This document shows, in pieces, positions 1 through 8,592 of a DNA stretch of 43,994 nt; positions within the stretch are counted from its first letter, which is position 1; each line of letters begins with the position of its first letter. Origin of the DNA: CAG-390 sp964384555 (lineage in GTDB: Bacteria; Bacillota; Clostridia; Oscillospirales; CAG-272); the NCBI GenBank assembly GCA_964384555.1, contig CAYLLA010000009.1:1-43994 (forward strand), in the 5' to 3' direction. The position numbers and the translations under genes were made by a program. The notes under the pieces were generated by a model. It was not told the origin of the DNA. It did no database searches and saw only the letters and a list, made by a program, of their open reading frames with translations.

Positions 1-125
1 ATGAGGTGGGCTGTGCACTATGAATGTGCTGTCTATATTAGGAGCACACTCGATGAGGGAACTGTCGCGGCTCGTCCCCAAACACACAAAAAAGCCGCGC
101 GGGGGGGATTTATGCAATATCCAAT

Positions 126-141
126 TGTAAATTTTGCATTT
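126..141. repeat. 16-bp palindrome-like element, copy 1
   Basis: TGTAAATTTTGCATTT lies 27 bp upstream of the -35 box. The same 16-mer occurs at 22568-22583. The core is an imperfect palindrome (AAATG-TAAATTTT-GCATTT in the second copy), so an operator or a dispersed repeat are both possible. The rest of 1-167 shows no coding frame; a CGCGGCT...AGCCGCG inverted pair around 66-98 may be the end of an upstream terminator. Confidence 0.4.
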
Positions 142-167
142 CAGCGAAAAAAACTCGCCAAAACCTG

Positions 168-196
168 TTGACAAACGGGGTATAGTGTGGTAAAAT
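168..196 (+). promoter_or_regulatory. Strong sigma-A promoter of the giant GH20 gene
   Basis: TTGACA (168-173), a 17-nt spacer and TAAAAT (191-196), with TG at 188-189 giving an extended -10. Transcription should begin near 203, leaving a 5' UTR of about 135 nt before the ATG at 338. Confidence 0.8.
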
Positions 197-223
197 GTAC
201 GCGAAAAATGGTATTGAGTCTCG

Positions 224-284
224 GCGCCGATCAAAATCGCAACAAAGATCTGATCGGTGCGTGCTTCGCCCCTAAATGGTAGGG
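224..284 (+). other. Structured 5' UTR (two hairpins), class unknown
   Basis: The leader of the giant gene contains a 10-bp stem (224-233 with 251-260, one G-U pair, 17-nt loop) followed by a smaller CCCTA/TAGGG stem (270-274 with 280-284). I compared it by eye with c-di-GMP-I and other common riboswitch cores and found no match. It may affect mRNA stability or bind a regulator; no function is assigned. Confidence 0.35.
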
Positions 285-337
285 AATCCAAATGCGCGGC
301 CGAGCGGCTCAAAAGTTGAACGTTTCGGAGGTTAGAA

Positions 338-3300
338 ATGTCAAACGCAAAACACAAACAAAGCCCCGCGCAGGTGTTGCGGCGTCTTATGGCCACGCTG
401 TTGGCGGCCATGATGCTGTTGACCTTTGTGCCGGCCGTCAGCCTGCCCGCATTCGCGGCGGGGGAGGGTGAGCAGCTTTTTGTACGTATAGTGCACATAG
501 ACTGCGGGCGTAAATATTTTACGGTCGATGAGCTGGAAAAGATCATCGACTATGCATCAGAGTCAAATTATACCCATGTCGAGCTGGCGTTTGGTAACGA
601 TGGCTTGCGCTTTTTGCTTAATGACATGAGCCTGACGGTAGATGGCCAAGATTATACAAGTGAAACAGTCACTTCCGCCATACAGAGCGGCAATGCAGCG
701 TTTAATAGCGAATCAAACGGGGCTACAGGTGTACTTACCGAGTCTGATATGGATGCGCTTATTGCATATGCAAAAACAAAAAACATACGCATTATCCCTA
801 TGTTTGATGCTCCGGGACATATGTATGCTGTTGTTAATGCTATGCAAACGTTGGATATAGAGTTTGAATGGTCTAATCCCACAAATAGCGGTAGTAGCCC
901 GAACCATGCTATAAACCCTGAATCAACAACAGCTGTGAACTTTGTTAAAGCTCTGCAGGGGAAGTATATAGAATACTTTGCGGGCAAAGGCTGCGATTAT
1001 TATAATTTTGCGGCAGATGAGTGCGGCTTCAGTAGCATGGATACCGAAAAATACAGCGCTTATATACAGTTTGTCAATGATATGGCAGCTGCTGTAAAGA
1101 GCGCCGGCATGACGCCCATGATGTTTAATGACGGTGTGTACCACCCGAGCTTTTCAAGTGTGACCGATGCTCCCGATACCGGCATCGTTGTATGCTATTG
1201 GGATGCCGGCAGTGGCTCAAAATATGCGCAGGCCGATGCACTTAATACTAAAGGCTACAAAATAATTAACACCCACAATAAATGGTATTATGTTATAGGC
1301 GTAGAGGGTACCGGATGGTATGGCTATCAGTGGGCGCAAAACAATATGGAGGGCAAAGGTGAATATGCATCCAAGAGCTGCATGGCCATTGATGGCGATG
1401 ATGGCTCCACAACGCCCATAGGTTGCATGAATGCAATTTGGTGCGACACACCCAAAAATGACGTAACATGGTCAAATGTCGAAAATCACATAAAAACCTT
1501 GGCCAAAAACAACCCCGAGCAGTTTACCGAAGTTCCTGCAATTGATGGTACGCCTGCGACAGTGGAGATACCGATCACTCCCGACCTCACCGGTGTTTCG
1601 GTGAGCATTTACGGTCCCGAGGGTTCGGTGGCGACCGCAACGGTAACTGCAAAAGATGCTGCAAATATCGAGAACGCCGAACATGTCGTCTCTTATGAGG
1701 TCACACCCAAACTTAACAGTGAAAGCTATACCGGCAACGGTAAGGTGACCCTCCCCATTCCGAGCGGATGGACGGATACCTCCAGAATACGTGGATACTA
1801 TATAGATAATGGTAAGGCTGTGACCGTAGATGGCACAGCAAATGATGGTAAGTATACATTTGCCGTACCGCACTTCTCTGAAATGGGCTTGGTGTATTTG
1901 AGCGAGGATGCACCTGAAGAGATCAAATTGGAAGTTGGTGAGACAAAGAATATTTCCGTATCGGCGGGTAAATACACAGGCACTGCACCTGACTCCGACA
2001 TCGCTACGGTAAAGATCAATACCAACACTACCGTTGGGACTGCGGAGTCGAGAGACAGGGTCTCTATGAACTCTAATGGTACATATACCGGAGTGCTCTA
2101 TTGCAACGACTATTACATGACAATAGATAGTAACGGTAATATTGGTTATACAACAGACGGTACAAAGGCAACAGAATTCACGGTAACAAGAACGTCCAAT
2201 AACTATACAATAAAATCCGCTAACGGATATTATTTAGGAGTCAGTGGGTCGTACAACAGCTATACACTTACAACCTCAAGCAGTTCAACGAACTGGAGAT
2301 ACAACACAAGCAATAACGGCTTTTACTATAGTAGTAGTAGGTATATAACCTTCTCAAATGGCAGTTGGAGTTTGAACAGGACCCCGAATAATTACACCGC
2401 TCTGTACAAATACACCCCTGCAGTGACCGGCGAGACTACATACACTATGGATGTCACCGGTGTCAGCGAGGGCGAAACTACCGTAAAGGTTGGCGAGACG
2501 AAGTACAAGATAATAGTTACAGCACCGAATAAGGCAGAGACTTTGGGGCTTACTTACGGCGAGACAAAGAACTTGCCGAGCAATTCTAATGCCAAAATAA
2601 CATCTGGGAATGAATACATCACTTTGAATGGAAACACCGTCACCGCCGGACAAACAGACGGTGCGGCAACAGTCACATTCGACGAGCTCAATGCCAATGG
2701 CAAGGTCATAGCCCACTGGACTTATAACTTTACGGTAAGCGCGATCGATTGGAGCGCAATTGAAGACCTCCCCTTGCAGACGTGGATTACGAATAATGCA
2801 ATTGAGGTTGATAATAAAGCTACAGGCTCATGGATATATGCTACTTGGATAAGCCAATATCCGAATGCATGGTATAAAAATATATCGGCACAATCTGCAT
2901 ATGGCGAAAACGGTTTGGCGCTGAATGAGATATTTAAGGACGAATTGCAGAGATATCAGTACGAGGCTGCGTACTTAATAAATGAACAAACGGGTAAAAC
3001 AGCACAGAGTTTAGTTGTTTGGCAGGGTGTTAGACACACAAGCGATAATATACAATTAATGGGCGGAAGCGACCAATCGCAAAGTGGAGATGTATTTAAT
3101 TACATTAGGTTTTATAATAACGAATGGCAAGCCTCCGCAGATCGTGAGACGTGGTTTGATGTAAGCGGAACTGGTTCAACTGCAAGTAGCACTGGATGCA
3201 CAGAACAGTTAGCGGTTTACTTTATGTTCAGAACCGAGATAACAGCCGAAGTTACCACAGATGCCGCCGACTGGGGCTGGCCGGAGGGAAGCAGTGATTA

Positions 3301-5905
3301 TACCGGAAATGTAAGCAGTAGCAAGAATTACGTATTGTTAGATTTCGCGGTAAAATACGAGAGCGGCGTTCTTGCTCCCGGCTCCTTCCCGGTTGATGGC
3401 AAAACAATGGGATTCCACTGCGCACCAAACGACAATGCTGTTGGCAACAATGGTGGTTATTATTATCGTAATCTCTACGGTTTCCGCGCTACACAAAACA
3501 GTAATGGCTACGAAGTTTACATGGTCACCGTGACTATGACAGACGATGATGCCTCCACGACTATAAGCAATACAAGCAGTTATACCTATGGCGGCGAAGA
3601 AAAGGTGATTTGGGCGCTTGATGAGGAAACCTTTAATAATTCCCAACTTGAAGCCTATCAATCGATATCAAACAATTCGTCGATGAATGGTGTGAAATAC
3701 GGCGGCGATCCGTATATCAGCGGCATTGAGGTTTACAACAAGCACGGTGCACTCATAACATATTATGTACGTCTTGTGGAAGCACCGGCAGATTCCTTGA
3801 CGGTCAATTATTATGTCCAAGGCGAGACTAACCCTTTCCATAATTACCTCATCAGTGTAAAGCAAGGTACAACGTTTGACGTAAACGTTGCTTTGGGTGA
3901 TCCTGAGAAAGGTCCGTTGACAAATGGCACGGTTGAAAACTATCAGGGCAAAACAGAAACGGTTACTGCCGACCTGTCTACAATGCCGTCCATCCCGGCA
4001 CAGTACAGATACGCAATAGACTATGATTGCGTAGCGGCTGTGCGTAGCGATGATGGAAAAACGCTTGATATCTACTATGTTTTTAAGACCGAAAAAGATT
4101 TTGTGGTTGATTTTGGTCTGCCGTTGCACATAAACCTGACTAATATTGCCGAAGCTTTGGGTAATAGACAGACCAAAATAACAGAAATAACTGTTGTGAG
4201 CACTCACCCGAAAACAAACGAGATAATTGTTGATACTGATCTGAAAGGTTTCACCTACAAACTGACAGAGATCATGCAGCAAAAGGATCTTTTGACTGTT
4301 ACCGTGACCGGTGAGCTTTACGATAACAATGGTACAAAGATAAATGAAGGCGAGGTTAAGTACACCATTGGTATCACCCCCGCATCGACGGTGTATTATG
4401 AGGAAGGATTTATAACTGCCACCGGTTGGGACAAGGATGGAAGCGATACAACTTCAAATCAGACCACCACGGAGCTTGGCAAGGCTAATGGTTCTCCTTA
4501 TGGTTACGATGATGCTTACAATTCCAACACAGGCCACTCCGGCGGCTCGGCGTACAAGGTAACGGTAGGCAATACCAATCAGTCCGCTACTGCATCCTTT
4601 ACATTCACCGGTGACAAGTTCGATCTTATCTCGGTGACAGGCAAAAACACCGGCTCGATATTCATTCAAGCCAAGAGCACAAGTGCGGGCGGACAAACTT
4701 ACACTTGGTTCGTTGATACCTACTACGGCAACACGGTTGATGACACCAATAAGTACATCAAGTATACTTGGAAAAAGGGTACAGACGGAAAGTGGCATGT
4801 GACCGGCAGCGAAGAGATCGCAGATCTTCCCGCGGATGCCAAGCTGGGCTTTACGGATAACAATGATGGCACAGGTGTCTCCTATGTTCTTAATGTTAAG
4901 GCACAAGATCAAGGAACACTCTATCAGATCCCTGTTATAAGCAAAGAAGTAGCTTGGGGTACATACGAGGTAACGGTCAAGGCCGTATATTACAGCGTAT
5001 TTGACCATACAGGCAACGGTTCTTACGATTTCTACATCGATGGCGTGCGCATCTACAACACGCTGCAGGATTCGTCCGTTTATGCGCCCGATGGTGAAAA
5101 CGATCCTGTCTTTACGGAGATCCGCGATATACTTATTGATGACGAAAACTCTTTGGGTGCAATAAGCGATGGCCAACCCGGTGCTGTCTTTATTGACGGT
5201 TTCGGCACTACCGAATCGCTTGAACTTTACGAGGCATACGGTCCTAACAACGAGGTCTACCTTAAGCCCGGACAGGCTATAGCGTTCATGGCGGGTGAGG
5301 GTACATACTTCATTGGCGCAAAGTCTCCCGATGGCGGCGCAACGATGGTGATCAATGGCGCAGAAACACAGATCGATACCGCTACCGATATGTACTATGC
5401 GGTAACGCCTACCGTACAGGGCTACATAGTTGTTGCCAACAACGGCACCGGCATCCTCTCGCTGACCACCATAAAGGCAGTCGGCGGAAATGCCGCAGCT
5501 CCCGCAGTTTACAGTGTTGATGCCAATGTTGTGGCTTATGCAAGAGCTATGGTGCTTGATATGATCCAGCCCGCTCCCGCATTTGAGCCGGCGACCCTTG
5601 AGGCCGAATGGACCACCTTTAAGTTCTTTAGCTACAGCACGCACACTCTCACCGTTCGCACCTCCGATGATGTTGAATACATCACCGTGGGCGACCGCGA
5701 GATCCGTGACTTCTACTACACCGTAAAGCTTGAGGGCTCGGGTTGGAACCGCAAGCTTGTAAAGTACAAGGTATTCACCCGCGTCCTTGGCAATGATGCC
5801 GAGCTGGGTGACTACACGATCACCGCTTACAACGCCGACGGCAATGCAAGCGCACCCAAGACCGCAACGCTTTCCGGCGAGACGTGGTTTGATAAGTTCA
5901 ACTGA
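338..5905 (+). CDS. Giant secreted protein with GH20-like glycosidase domain
   Basis: 1855 aa. The ATG follows GGAGG at 327-331. A signal peptide (positive N-terminus, hydrophobic residues about 17-33, AFA-AG cleavage near 40) implies export. Residues about 45-390 resemble the catalytic barrel of family 20 hexosaminidases: PMFDAPGH (154-161) corresponds to the P-x-x-D-x-PGH strand, and Asp227-Glu228 in NFAADECGF fits the family's D-E catalytic pair. The nominal substrate would be beta-linked GlcNAc/GalNAc glycans; this is inference from the fold. After it come beta-rich modules: an Ig-like segment from about 525, a Ser/Tyr/Asn-rich region about 570-680 that could be a trefoil-like lectin, and further beta-sandwich-like regions. 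No LPxTG anchor or dockerin is visible at the C-terminus. The signal peptide and last ~300 codons look GC-richer than the AT-rich middle, suggesting a mosaic origin. The RiPP precursor follows after 13 nt. Confidence 0.8.
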   Translation: MSNAKHKQSPAQVLRRLMATLLAAMMLLTFVPAVSLPAFAAGEGEQLFVRIVHIDCGRKYFTVDELEKIIDYASESNYTHVELAFGNDGLRFLLNDMSLTVDGQDYTSETVTSAIQSGNAAFNSESNGATGVLTESDMDALIAYAKTKNIRIIPMFDAPGHMYAVVNAMQTLDIEFEWSNPTNSGSSPNHAINPESTTAVNFVKALQGKYIEYFAGKGCDYYNFAADECGFSSMDTEKYSAYIQFVNDMAAAVKSAGMTPMMFNDGVYHPSFSSVTDAPDTGIVVCYWDAGSGSKYAQADALNTKGYKIINTHNKWYYVIGVEGTGWYGYQWAQNNMEGKGEYASKSCMAIDGDDGSTTPIGCMNAIWCDTPKNDVTWSNVENHIKTLAKNNPEQFTEVPAIDGTPATVEIPITPDLTGVSVSIYGPEGSVATATVTAKDAANIENAEHVVSYEVTPKLNSESYTGNGKVTLPIPSGWTDTSRIRGYYIDNGKAVTVDGTANDGKYTFAVPHFSEMGLVYLSEDAPEEIKLEVGETKNISVSAGKYTGTAPDSDIATVKINTNTTVGTAESRDRVSMNSNGTYTGVLYCNDYYMTIDSNGNIGYTTDGTKATEFTVTRTSNNYTIKSANGYYLGVSGSYNSYTLTTSSSSTNWRYNTSNNGFYYSSSRYITFSNGSWSLNRTPNNYTALYKYTPAVTGETTYTMDVTGVSEGETTVKVGETKYKIIVTAPNKAETLGLTYGETKNLPSNSNAKITSGNEYITLNGNTVTAGQTDGAATVTFDELNANGKVIAHWTYNFTVSAIDWSAIEDLPLQTWITNNAIEVDNKATGSWIYATWISQYPNAWYKNISAQSAYGENGLALNEIFKDELQRYQYEAAYLINEQTGKTAQSLVVWQGVRHTSDNIQLMGGSDQSQSGDVFNYIRFYNNEWQASADRETWFDVSGTGSTASSTGCTEQLAVYFMFRTEITAEVTTDAADWGWPEGSSDYTGNVSSSKNYVLLDFAVKYESGVLAPGSFPVDGKTMGFHCAPNDNAVGNNGGYYYRNLYGFRATQNSNGYEVYMVTVTMTDDDASTTISNTSSYTYGGEEKVIWALDEETFNNSQLEAYQSISNNSSMNGVKYGGDPYISGIEVYNKHGALITYYVRLVEAPADSLTVNYYVQGETNPFHNYLISVKQGTTFDVNVALGDPEKGPLTNGTVENYQGKTETVTADLSTMPSIPAQYRYAIDYDCVAAVRSDDGKTLDIYYVFKTEKDFVVDFGLPLHINLTNIAEALGNRQTKITEITVVSTHPKTNEIIVDTDLKGFTYKLTEIMQQKDLLTVTVTGELYDNNGTKINEGEVKYTIGITPASTVYYEEGFITATGWDKDGSDTTSNQTTTELGKANGSPYGYDDAYNSNTGHSGGSAYKVTVGNTNQSATASFTFTGDKFDLISVTGKNTGSIFIQAKSTSAGGQTYTWFVDTYYGNTVDDTNKYIKYTWKKGTDGKWHVTGSEEIADLPADAKLGFTDNNDGTGVSYVLNVKAQDQGTLYQIPVISKEVAWGTYEVTVKAVYYSVFDHTGNGSYDFYIDGVRIYNTLQDSSVYAPDGENDPVFTEIRDILIDDENSLGAISDGQPGAVFIDGFGTTESLELYEAYGPNNEVYLKPGQAIAFMAGEGTYFIGAKSPDGGATMVINGAETQIDTATDMYYAVTPTVQGYIVVANNGTGILSLTTIKAVGGNAAAPAVYSVDANVVAYARAMVLDMIQPAPAFEPATLEAEWTTFKFFSYSTHTLTVRTSDDVEYITVGDREIRDFYYTVKLEGSGWNRKLVKYKVFTRVLGNDAELGDYTITAYNADGNASAPKTATLSGETWFDKFN

Positions 5906-5918
5906 CGGAGGTGACATT

Positions 5919-6167
5919 ATGAAAAAAACATATACAAAGCCTAAAATGTTCTTTGAAAGTTTTGAGCTTTCGACCAGTGTAGCCGCAAACTGCTCGGGTG
6001 CGGTGGCAAACCAACAAATGTATAGCTGCGGTATTCAGATCGGCGAGGTGATACTCTTTGTTGATAGGAATGTGTGTACTATCTTAGATAATATATTTCC
6101 TAATCAATACGCCGAAGATCAGCCTTGCTACGATATCTCGCAAAATACAAATCTTTGGACTTCATAA
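5919..6167 (+). CDS. Putative RiPP precursor peptide
   Basis: 82 aa. I place the start at the ATG at 5919 because of an ideal CGGAGG (5906-5911) and because the encoded N-terminus reads like a leader: MKKTYTKPKMFFESFELS, then TSVAANC. The C-terminal part has four Cys (25, 37, 53, 70) among Asn, Gln, Asp and Thr, which are possible acceptors for thioether crosslinks. There is no signal peptide or membrane segment. It lies 13 nt after the giant gene, so it is probably co-transcribed with it, and is followed by a hairpin and then HprK-like, radical SAM/SPASM and PqqD-like genes, the usual surroundings of a ribosomally made, modified peptide. From memory, short Clostridia peptides with a K-P-x4-E-x-F-x-L-S motif occur beside such genes, but I cannot check that. 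Base composition is AT-rich, unlike the maturation genes. Alternative: an unrelated small protein. Confidence 0.65.
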   Translation: MKKTYTKPKMFFESFELSTSVAANCSGAVANQQMYSCGIQIGEVILFVDRNVCTILDNIFPNQYAEDQPCYDISQNTNLWTS

Positions 6168-6171
6168 AAAT

Positions 6172-6200
6172 AAAGCCCTGCCCGAAAGGGCGGGGCTTTT
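6172..6200 (+). terminator. Terminator/attenuator between precursor and maturation genes
   Basis: A 12-bp stem (AAAGCCCTGCCC with GGGCGGGGCTTT, one G-U) closed by a GAAA tetraloop starts 4 nt after the precursor stop and ends in TTTT. It could let the precursor mRNA accumulate while a minority of transcripts read into the enzyme genes, a common RiPP arrangement. Confidence 0.75.
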
Positions 6201-6245
6201 CCCCATGAAAGCGGATGAATCATTATCTACCCCATGGAGCACAGC

Positions 6246-7115
6246 ATGTTTACAAAAACTTATATTTTTGCCGATCGCGCAGTGCGCATCACGGCCGGCG
6301 AGCCGTTTGCAGACACTGCCGAGACCGCGCGCTTTATTGCCTCCGCTCCCGCCGCGCCGGTGGTTGAGATAACCGTTGATGCGAGTGCATCTGTCCCCGC
6401 GCCCCCGCCGGAGCACACCCTGCTTGGCGGTCGCGTGGCCATGTGGCGTGTGGGTGACGAGGTCTTTCGCGCCGGTTTCAGCTTTAAGCTCAGCGCCAGC
6501 ACGTCCCTGCCGTTCTCGCTCTCCCGCCGCCGCGGCAACCGCATTAGGGTCTACTTTGATGCCGCGCGGGTCGCATCCCCCGATGCAAGAATGATACTTG
6601 AGGCCGCGGGGCTTGCCGATATCATGATAGACCTTGGCTGCACGGTGCTGCATTCTTCCTATGTCCTGCACCGCGGGCAAGGGCTGATCTTTTGCGGGCC
6701 GAGCGGCGCGGGAAAATCCACCCAAGCCGAGCTTTGGCGCCAATATGCGGGCGCGGAGGTCATAAACGGTGACCGCACCCTCATGCGCCCCACCGACCGC
6801 GGTGTGGATGCCTGCGGCGTGATCTATTGCGGCACGTCCGGCATCTGCTATGACCGCACCGCGCCCGTCCGCGCGATAATGCTGATCTCGCACGGCGGCG
6901 AGGAGCTTGCCGCCCCCGCCGCCCCGCGCACGGCCTTTCGCGCACTGCTCTCGCAAATGACCTATAACATCGGCGACCCGGAGGCCGTGGCCAAGGCTAC
7001 TGCCATCTGTGCCGATATCGTCAGCCGCGTGCCGGTTTTGTCCCTCTCCTGCCGCCCGGATGCCGCCGCGGTGGAATACCTGCAAAATTACCTTGGGAGG
7101 CTTGATAATTTATGA
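6246..7115 (+). CDS. HPr-kinase-like P-loop protein of a RiPP locus
   Basis: 289 aa from the ATG at 6246, chosen over the in-frame ATG at 6234 because GGAG at 6236-6239 sits 6 nt before it. A Walker A loop GPSGAGKST (residues 151-159) precedes INGDR (about 173-177), where HprK/P proteins carry their second acidic motif. The N-terminal 140 residues are beta-rich and lack recognisable motifs. Proteins of this HprK-like kind occur in several RiPP clusters (for example some lasso peptide loci, where one phosphorylates the peptide). Here they may phosphorylate the peptide or act as an accessory ATPase; this is inference. No HPr or PTS gene is nearby, arguing against classical carbon catabolite control. 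Its stop overlaps the next start as ATGA, so the two are translationally coupled. GC content is much higher than in the precursor. Confidence 0.75.
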   Translation: MFTKTYIFADRAVRITAGEPFADTAETARFIASAPAAPVVEITVDASASVPAPPPEHTLLGGRVAMWRVGDEVFRAGFSFKLSASTSLPFSLSRRRGNRIRVYFDAARVASPDARMILEAAGLADIMIDLGCTVLHSSYVLHRGQGLIFCGPSGAGKSTQAELWRQYAGAEVINGDRTLMRPTDRGVDACGVIYCGTSGICYDRTAPVRAIMLISHGGEELAAPAAPRTAFRALLSQMTYNIGDPEAVAKATAICADIVSRVPVLSLSCRPDAAAVEYLQNYLGRLDNL

Positions 7116-8260
7116 AAAATGATCCTGTAGAACCAAGACTTTCTACATATCTGCACGCGCGGGCGGGCGCCAGCGGCACGCCGATCTCCGGCACGTTTGA
7201 GCTGACCCCGCGGTGCAATCTTTCCTGCCGCATGTGCTACGTGCGCATGACCCCTGCCGAGCAGGCGGCGGTCGGGCGCGAGCTTACAACCCGCGAGTGG
7301 CTTGACATCGCCGAGGCCGCGCGGGCGCGCGGGATGCTGTTTTTGCTTATCACCGGCGGCGAGCCGCTGATAAGATCGGATTTTCGCGAGCTTTTTTGCA
7401 AGCTCAAGGCGATGGGATTTATGATATCCATCAATACGAATGCATCGCTGATCGATGATGACTGGCTGGAGTTTTTCAGGCGCGAGCCGCCGTTTAGATT
7501 TAATATCTCCCTTTACGGCGCGCACAACGAGGCGTATATGCGGCTTTGCGGTGCGCCGGTCGGCGAGCGGGTGAAGCACAACATCCGTGCGCTTAAGGAG
7601 ATGGGGATCGGCGTTAAGCTGAACCTTTCGCTCACTCCCTACAACCGCTCCGAGCTTGGCGAGATCTACGCGCTGGCCGAGGAGCTGGGCGTTCCCCTGC
7701 AAGCGGCAACGTATATGTTCCCGCCACTGCGGCGGGATGCCGACTGCATTGGCGGCGGCGACAGGTTTACGCCGGAGGAGGAAGCTGAGTGCTCGCTTGA
7801 GTGGGATAGGCTCCGCTTTGATGCGGAGACATTCCGTGCGCGTGCCGAGGCGATGCTGCGAGGCTGTGAACTGCCCGACGATTCAGAGTGTGGCGCATCT
7901 CCCGACCGCGGCATGCGCTGTCGCGCCGGGCGCAGCAGCTTTTGGATCAACTGGCGTGGAGATATGACTCCCTGCGGCATGATGAACGAGCCGAGCGTGT
8001 CTCTGCTTGAGACGGATTTCTCTGCGGCTTGGGATAGCATCCGCGCCTCCACGGCCGCTATCGTCACACCCGCCGAGTGCGCCGCCTGCCGTTATCGCAA
8101 CAGCTGTCACGTTTGCGCCGCCGCCTGTGTTTGCGAGACGGGGAGGTCGGATCAACGTCCGCTGCACATCTGCCGCGCTGTTGAGCGCACGGTCGAGCTT
8201 GCCGCGCGCGAGCTTGAGCTTGAAAAGGAAAAAAAGAAAGGAACGGGTGACTTAAAATGA
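7112..8260 (+). CDS. Radical SAM/SPASM peptide-maturation enzyme
   Basis: 382 aa. CNLSCRMC (Cys35, 39, 42) is the CxxxCxxC motif that binds the SAM-cleaving [4Fe-4S] cluster, and TGGEP (81-85) is the SAM-contacting GGE motif. The C-terminal region has a SPASM-type set of cysteines (Cys252, 260, 270, 288, 323, 326, 332, 335, 354; also 339 and 341) for auxiliary clusters. SPASM enzymes beside PqqD proteins commonly modify ribosomal peptides, forming thioether (sactionine, ranthionine) or C-C crosslinks. With a four-Cys precursor upstream, thioether formation is the best guess but not demonstrated. It overlaps both neighbours by ATGA, so HprK-like, rSAM and PqqD-like proteins are probably made in matched amounts. 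Confidence 0.88.
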   Translation: MKNDPVEPRLSTYLHARAGASGTPISGTFELTPRCNLSCRMCYVRMTPAEQAAVGRELTTREWLDIAEAARARGMLFLLITGGEPLIRSDFRELFCKLKAMGFMISINTNASLIDDDWLEFFRREPPFRFNISLYGAHNEAYMRLCGAPVGERVKHNIRALKEMGIGVKLNLSLTPYNRSELGEIYALAEELGVPLQAATYMFPPLRRDADCIGGGDRFTPEEEAECSLEWDRLRFDAETFRARAEAMLRGCELPDDSECGASPDRGMRCRAGRSSFWINWRGDMTPCGMMNEPSVSLLETDFSAAWDSIRASTAAIVTPAECAACRYRNSCHVCAAACVCETGRSDQRPLHICRAVERTVELAARELELEKEKKKGTGDLK

Positions 8261-8517
8261 AGATAAAAAAGAATCTTGTAAAAAGAAATATCATGGACGA
8301 GGTGATACTTGTCCCTGTGGAGAACACCTCGCTGGCGGTCAAGGGGCTGATAACCCTCAACGAGACGGCCGAGTTTTTGTGGGATAAACTCCCTGAGGCG
8401 GAGGACGCCGCCGCGCTTGCCGCACTTCTCGGCGAGGAGTACGAGGTCACACCCGCGGATGCCCTGCGCGACACCGAGGAATTTCTTGCCGAGCTGCAAA
8501 AGCTCGGGATAATCTGA
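8257..8517 (+). CDS. PqqD-family peptide-binding protein (RRE)
   Basis: 86 aa, typical PqqD length. The short basic N-terminus, beta-strand segment, LNETAEFLWDKL helix and C-terminal FLAELQKLGII helix match the PqqD winged-helix pattern. These proteins bind the leader of a precursor peptide and deliver it to the partner radical SAM enzyme, which overlaps this gene by ATGA (start 8257, upstream stop 8258-8260). Its presence is the strongest contextual support for calling the 5919-6167 gene a RiPP precursor. It is the last gene before a strong terminator. No peptidase or dedicated exporter follows, so leader removal and export must use factors outside this locus. Confidence 0.82.
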   Translation: MKIKKNLVKRNIMDEVILVPVENTSLAVKGLITLNETAEFLWDKLPEAEDAAALAALLGEEYEVTPADALRDTEEFLAELQKLGII

Positions 8518-8545
8518 TCATTCCCGCGACAAAACAATAAAAAAA

Positions 8546-8577
8546 CGGGCTTTTCCAAGTGATCTTGGGAAAGCCCG
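8546..8577. terminator. Bidirectional terminator
   Basis: A 14-bp stem (one G-U) with a TGAT loop, flanked by A7 on the left and ATTTTTTAT on the right. It can end both the RiPP operon (+) and the convergent membrane-protein gene (-). Confidence 0.88.
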
Positions 8578-8592
8578 AATATTTTTTATGTG

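Noticed and set aside
4454..5917. 487-codon open frame antisense to the giant gene
   Set aside because: No ribosome site or promoter, Cys/Arg-rich content typical of an antisense shadow; the plus-strand frame has signal peptide and family motifs.
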